This document shows, piece by piece, positions 60,887-64,000 of a stretch of 64,000 nucleotides of DNA. Position 1 is the first letter of the stretch; every line of letters begins with the position of its first letter. The DNA comes from Candidatus Gastranaerophilales bacterium. GTDB lineage: Bacteria; Cyanobacteriota; Vampirovibrionia; Gastranaerophilales; Gastranaerophilaceae. A program made the position numbers and the translations under genes. The notes beneath the pieces were generated by a model that worked only from the letters and a program-made list of their open reading frames with translations, did not search any database and was not told the DNA's origin. The stretch covers positions 248,001 to 312,000 of the forward strand of contig CALVBT010000002.1 in assembly GCA_944325885.1 (NCBI GenBank). The letters are read 5' to 3'.

Positions 60887-61219
60887 TTATCTGGGGTCGT
60901 CCAGATTTTCTGTTGATTTTTGTTCTAATGCCAGTAATAGTTTCAACGCTGCTATTCTTTGCATTTTAGGCGGTGCAAGTCTAAGCATTTCAATTGCTTT
61001 CATCATAACAGGGTCATTGTCGTACCAGCGATTTCCTTTGCCTTGATATTTTGCAATTGTTTCGTACAGGTGTTCTATTACATCTGCTGCAACCTGTTCT
61101 TGAAGCTTTAGAATATAATCAGCTGCCTCAGCCTTAGTTTCGTCTGTTTGGAGTCTTAAAAGTTCAAGAGCCTCTTTCAAAACAGGGTCTTTGTCATACC
61201 AGCGTCTTCCTTCTGTCAT
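60887..61219 (-). CDS. RWYD-repeat protein, copy B (unknown function)
   Basis: A 110-residue all-helical protein with two units opening RWYDKDP (residue 6) and RWYDNDP (residue 64), each followed by a helix with similar spacing (VLKEALELLRLQTDE, VMMKAIEMLRLAPPK). It parallels the protein at 11.6-11.9 kb. No signal peptide or membrane segment. GAGG precedes the ATG. It lies 18 bp upstream of folE2 and 47 bp downstream of hydF on the same strand, so it may join either unit. Unknown function. Confidence 0.75.
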   Translation of the reverse strand: MTEGRRWYDKDPVLKEALELLRLQTDETKAEAADYILKLQEQVAADVIEHLYETIAKYQGKGNRWYDNDPVMMKAIEMLRLAPPKMQRIAALKLLLALEQKSTENLDDPR

Positions 61220-61266
61220 TGTTAAAATCCTCGTTAATTTCTTTTAGTTTAATTATTATAGTAGTT

Positions 61267-62502
61267 TTATTCGCCGCTGTCCATTATGTTAAACGGAGCT
61301 ATTGCTCGTTCGAGGATGCCGAGGCAGTGAGCAATTGCTATTCCATAATTTGTTACAGGTAAATTTGCCTCTTTGCATTTCATAATTCTTGACAGGACTT
61401 CTCTTCTGTTTGTCATACAAGCCCCGCAGTGAATCAACAAAGCGTAGTCTTCCAGATTTTTTGCAAAGTCATGCCCCGAGTGGTAATCAAATTTAATATC
61501 TTTTCCTGTTTTTGTTTTAATCCATCTGGGTATTTTTACTCTCGCTATATCATCTTCTATCTGGTGATGAGTGCAGCTTTCGCAAATAAGCACTCGGTCA
61601 TTGTCTTTTAGTGTGTCTATTGCTCTGGCTCCTTGATAAAATTCTTTTAAATCTCCTTTCATCCTTGCAAAAACTATAGAAAAAGAGGTCAAAGGAATTT
61701 CTTGCTCTACGTCGGCTGCAACTTCTTTAAAGGCTTGTGAGTCTGTTATAACAAGTTTTGGTCTGTTTTTTAGTTCATTTATTGTTTCTTTCAGTTCTGT
61801 TTCTTGTACAACAAAAGCCTTGCATCTGTTGTCGAGTAAATCCCTTATTACCTGAACTTGTGGCAGTATCAATCTGCCTTTTGGAGCTTCTTTGTCTACA
61901 GGGACTACAAGTATAACTGTATCTTTGGGCTTTACCAAATCCCCTAGAATCGACGGCGGGGTGATAAAATCCTCCGGACAAACTGACACAAGCTGTTCTT
62001 TGAGTTTGTAAACAATTTCTCTGTTGTTATTTGCCATGCTCGTTAAAAGCGGTATTTTTACATATTTTGTGATTTCGTCCAGTTTGTCTGCGTGTATGTT
62101 TTTTATGTCCTGCTTTGTTATTACGGAGAGTACTGGAATATTTCTTTTTTCAAATTCTTCATACAGGCTTATTTCGTATTCGTCCCATCCGTCATAGTCA
62201 CATACGATAATAGCAATATCTGTTCTGTCAAAAATTTTTTTTGTTTTTTCAATTCTGCTTAGACCGAGCTTTGGGTCAGCATCGTCTATGCCTGCTGTGT
62301 CTATAAAAACAACCGGCCCGAGCGGCAAGAATTCCATTGTCTTTTCCACAGGGTCTGTTGTTGTGCCTGCTACGTCAGAAACTATTGATATATCCTGATT
62401 TACAAGAGCGTTTAACAAAGACGATTTGCCTGCATTTCTTTTGCCGAAAATGCCTATATGGAGTCTGTTAGCTTTAGGTGTTTTCATCTGTTGAATTGTC
62501 AT
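61267..62502 (-). CDS. hydF: [FeFe]-hydrogenase maturation GTPase HydF
   Basis: A 411-residue scaffold GTPase that assembles the 2Fe subcluster of [FeFe]-hydrogenase with HydE and HydG. The GTPase domain has GKRNAGKSS (G1), DVAGTTTDP (switch I), DTAGIDD (G3) and TKQD; the dimerisation domain follows; the cluster-binding domain has C310-T-H312 in CESCTHHQ and H358-C359-x2-C362 in IHCGACM, the CxHx(46-53)HCxxC signature. Its presence implies hydrogenase-based fermentation. The first ATG (62502) has GAGG upstream; it overlaps the flippase-like stop by 29 bp. HydE, HydG and the hydrogenase are not in the window. Confidence 0.95.
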   Translation of the reverse strand: MTIQQMKTPKANRLHIGIFGKRNAGKSSLLNALVNQDISIVSDVAGTTTDPVEKTMEFLPLGPVVFIDTAGIDDADPKLGLSRIEKTKKIFDRTDIAIIVCDYDGWDEYEISLYEEFEKRNIPVLSVITKQDIKNIHADKLDEITKYVKIPLLTSMANNNREIVYKLKEQLVSVCPEDFITPPSILGDLVKPKDTVILVVPVDKEAPKGRLILPQVQVIRDLLDNRCKAFVVQETELKETINELKNRPKLVITDSQAFKEVAADVEQEIPLTSFSIVFARMKGDLKEFYQGARAIDTLKDNDRVLICESCTHHQIEDDIARVKIPRWIKTKTGKDIKFDYHSGHDFAKNLEDYALLIHCGACMTNRREVLSRIMKCKEANLPVTNYGIAIAHCLGILERAIAPFNIMDSGE

Positions 62503-63505
62503 TTGTATTTTCCTCGATTTCGGCTTTTATTTCCTGCAGTTTTGTATCTGTAGCCATAAAGTAAATTATGGAAATTACCGTTATTATCAGCATTATAGTA
62601 ATCTGGTGTATAAAAGCTATTGCAAGAGCGTTAGACTTGTCTATGTGATATATTCCGAGTGCAAGTATGTATGCAAACTGGTATGGCCCAACGAAAACCG
62701 ATGATGACGGTATTATTGTTGATAATGCTATAAAACTTATAACAAAAAATGCTATTGAAAATCCGTAAAAATGGCCGAACCCCATTATCAAAATATATGT
62801 GAGAATACATTCTATTCCCCAGGCAATACAGCTCGTTAAAAATGCCATAGAAAAGCATTTAGGGTTGTTGAGAGCCTGAAAGCCCTGCATAAATTTATTG
62901 AGAAGCGATGCTATCCTGTCGAATTGATTTTTAAAGCGTGAAAGAAAATGTATATTTGAGATTTTTTCAAAAAACCAGCTTATCTTGTTAAATTTGAATA
63001 CAAGATAAAATACACATAAACTGCTAATAAACAATGCTGCAGCAATGTAGGTAATATTTAAAATCCACTGGTGTTTAAAATAAGTCAGTACCGCAAAAAA
63101 CAGTATGAGCAAGACTGATATGCCGTCAATTATTCTTTCCAGAATAATTGAACCGAGAAGTTTCATTTTGCTTTCATCGAGCTTTTTGCCGACGTGATAT
63201 GCACGCCAGAAATCACCGGCTCTGGCAGGAAGATAGCTGTTCAGAGTGTTTCCTGTTGTGAAGGCAAAGAAAGCTTCTTTAACAGTGAGTTTGCTATCCC
63301 CGCAAAGCAGGTATTTCCATCTGATTCCTCTTATATAAAGGCCTATCACATACAAAGGAACAAAAAGCAATAAGACTTTGTAATTAAAAATTTTAAAAGT
63401 TTGTATCAGCTGACGGAAATCAATATTCCAGAATATTAGTGCTATAAATATAACACTGACAACCAGCCCTATTACTTTTTCCTTGTGTTCTTTTATCCAG
63501 CTCAC
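62474..63505 (-). CDS. Flippase-like membrane protein (UPF0104/LPG synthase-TM family)
   Basis: A 343-residue integral membrane protein with about eight transmembrane helices and an acidic C-terminal tail (EIEENTNDNSTDEN). Family marks are YLPARAGDFWRAYHVGK, SIILERIIDGISVLLILFF and TIIPSSSVFVGPYQFAYI. Relatives (AglD/MprF-TM/UPF0104) are thought to flip or synthesise lipid-linked compounds. Such families are often named lysyl-PG synthase TM, but no catalytic domain for lysine transfer is present. The start is GTG; the gene is 11 bp after the alcohol-dehydrogenase-like gene. Confidence 0.85.
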   Translation of the reverse strand: MSWIKEHKEKVIGLVVSVIFIALIFWNIDFRQLIQTFKIFNYKVLLLFVPLYVIGLYIRGIRWKYLLCGDSKLTVKEAFFAFTTGNTLNSYLPARAGDFWRAYHVGKKLDESKMKLLGSIILERIIDGISVLLILFFAVLTYFKHQWILNITYIAAALFISSLCVFYLVFKFNKISWFFEKISNIHFLSRFKNQFDRIASLLNKFMQGFQALNNPKCFSMAFLTSCIAWGIECILTYILIMGFGHFYGFSIAFFVISFIALSTIIPSSSVFVGPYQFAYILALGIYHIDKSNALAIAFIHQITIMLIITVISIIYFMATDTKLQEIKAEIEENTNDNSTDENT

Positions 63506-63516
63506 TTTTTTGCCTG

Positions 63517-64000
63517 TTAGTTTACTTTTACCAGAACTTTTACTGAAGATTTTTCTTTGTTGCGCTCAAATGCCGCAATCGATGCATCTATATCAAAGAT
63601 ATCTGATATAAGCGGTTTTACATCTATGCGTTTTTGCTCAAGCATTCTTAATGCAGGTGCAAACTGACCGCATCTTGAACCTACTATAGTAATTTCATCA
63701 ACAACTATAGGTGCAAGATTAAATTCTTTTGATGCTGCTATTGTGCTTTTTAATATGAGAGTTCCTCTTGGTTTTGTCAAAGCAACAGATGTTTCAAAAC
63801 CTGAAATAGAGCCTGTTGCTTCTACTACAAAGTCGTAAGCCTTTTCAATTTTCAGCTCACTTAAAAGTTTTGTTTTTACTCCTTGCTCTGCAGCAATTTT
63901 GAGTTTTTCTTCATGTTTGCCCACTAGAGTGATATCAAGTCCTGCTGCGGACAGAGCCAGTGCAATGATAAGACCCAGTTTCCCGTCCCCAAGCACTATG
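63517..64000 (-). CDS. Zinc-dependent alcohol dehydrogenase-like protein, N-terminal part outside the window
   Basis: The C-terminal about 160 residues of a medium-chain dehydrogenase/reductase. The Rossmann start VLGDGKLGLIIALALSAAGL is at the edge and continues beyond it (the next codon upstream is ATA), so the gene is truncated. Then VVEATGSISGFETSVALTKPRGTLIL and VGSRCGQFAPALRMLEQKRID are typical. The catalytic zinc domain is outside the window, so substrate cannot be set. The gene is 11 bp upstream of the flippase-like gene and probably co-transcribed. Confidence 0.85.
   Translation of the reverse strand, partial: IVLGDGKLGLIIALALSAAGLDITLVGKHEEKLKIAAEQGVKTKLLSELKIEKAYDFVVEATGSISGFETSVALTKPRGTLILKSTIAASKEFNLAPIVVDEITIVGSRCGQFAPALRMLEQKRIDVKPLISDIFDIDASIAAFERNKEKSSVKVLVKVN

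Noticed and set aside
1-64000. CRISPR arrays, insertion sequences, prophage or integrative elements
   Set aside because: No repeat-spacer pattern, transposase, integrase or phage structural gene is visible; composition and gene content look uniform.

Overview
ORGANISM. The window is AT-rich bacterial chromosome, dense with housekeeping genes and free of insertion sequences, phage genes and CRISPR arrays. Gene content points to a non-photosynthetic member of the Cyanobacteriota (Vampirovibrionia/Melainabacteria, most likely the gut order Gastranaerophilales). The clues are: an OmpR-type regulator whose receiver and DNA-binding domains read like cyanobacterial RpaB; an LL-diaminopimelate aminotransferase-like enzyme; AsmA-like and SpoIID-like envelope proteins that fit a diderm cell; the [FeFe]-hydrogenase maturase HydF, which implies anaerobic fermentation; and several proteins with no family I recognise. 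No photosynthesis gene is present. The lineage call is inference from recognised families, not from a search.

LAYOUT. 1-12 kb: end of an unknown gene, rpaB-like regulator, thrS, tsaD, a small secreted protein, pyrF, ald, a large helicase-nuclease, HU, a SpoIID protein and a short RWYD-motif protein. 12-25 kb: glyS, a PDZ protein, a phosphorylase-like GT35 protein that lacks the PLP lysine, tig-clpP-clpX, queF, a TPR protein, a dicarboxylate/amino-acid symporter, aroA and a stand-alone receiver protein. 25-31 kb: rpmG-tRNA-Trp-secE-nusG-rplK-rplA with two L1-site-like leader elements, then gltD-like and glnA on the minus strand. 31-37 kb: a HicB-like orphan, fliO-like, a sugar-acid synthase plus HAD phosphatase pair, a TPR protein, lysC, a uridine-kinase-like protein and a ribbon-helix-helix regulator. 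37-45 kb: a glycine-zipper protein of unknown function, a 5'-nucleotidase-like protein, a 1222-residue AsmA-like protein and rnhC. 45-48 kb: gcvT-gcvH-gcvPA. 48-64 kb, almost all minus strand: pyrH-frr-cdsA-rnc-rpe, pnp, a NodZ-like glycosyltransferase, rplU-rpmA, a TPR lipo/secreted protein, folE2-dapL-hisH, a second RWYD protein, hydF, a flippase-like membrane protein and the tail of a zinc-alcohol-dehydrogenase-like gene.

HOW IT WORKS TOGETHER. Translation and proteostasis dominate (two tRNA synthetases, TsaD, five ribosomal proteins, SecE, NusG, Frr, trigger factor, ClpXP, PNPase, RNase III). Nitrogen and amino-acid metabolism form a second theme: glutamine synthetase, a GOGAT small-subunit-like protein, alanine dehydrogenase, glycine cleavage, aspartokinase, DapL, HisH and AroA. 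QueF and FolE2 are both enzymes of the queuosine pathway.

MOST INTERESTING. (1) A GT35 protein with Ser in place of the invariant PLP-binding Lys. (2) At least four genes whose -10 box ends exactly 6 nt before the ATG and which lack a ribosome-binding site, suggesting leaderless transcripts. (3) Two paralogous proteins built from two RWYD units each. (4) Paired L1-like mRNA elements before rplK and rplA. (5) A TTACAA array, resembling RpaB HLR1 half sites, in front of the rpaB-like gene. (6) A 70-nt stretch without a single T leading into a ribbon-helix-helix gene. No clear multi-gene undescribed defence or mobile system was found.
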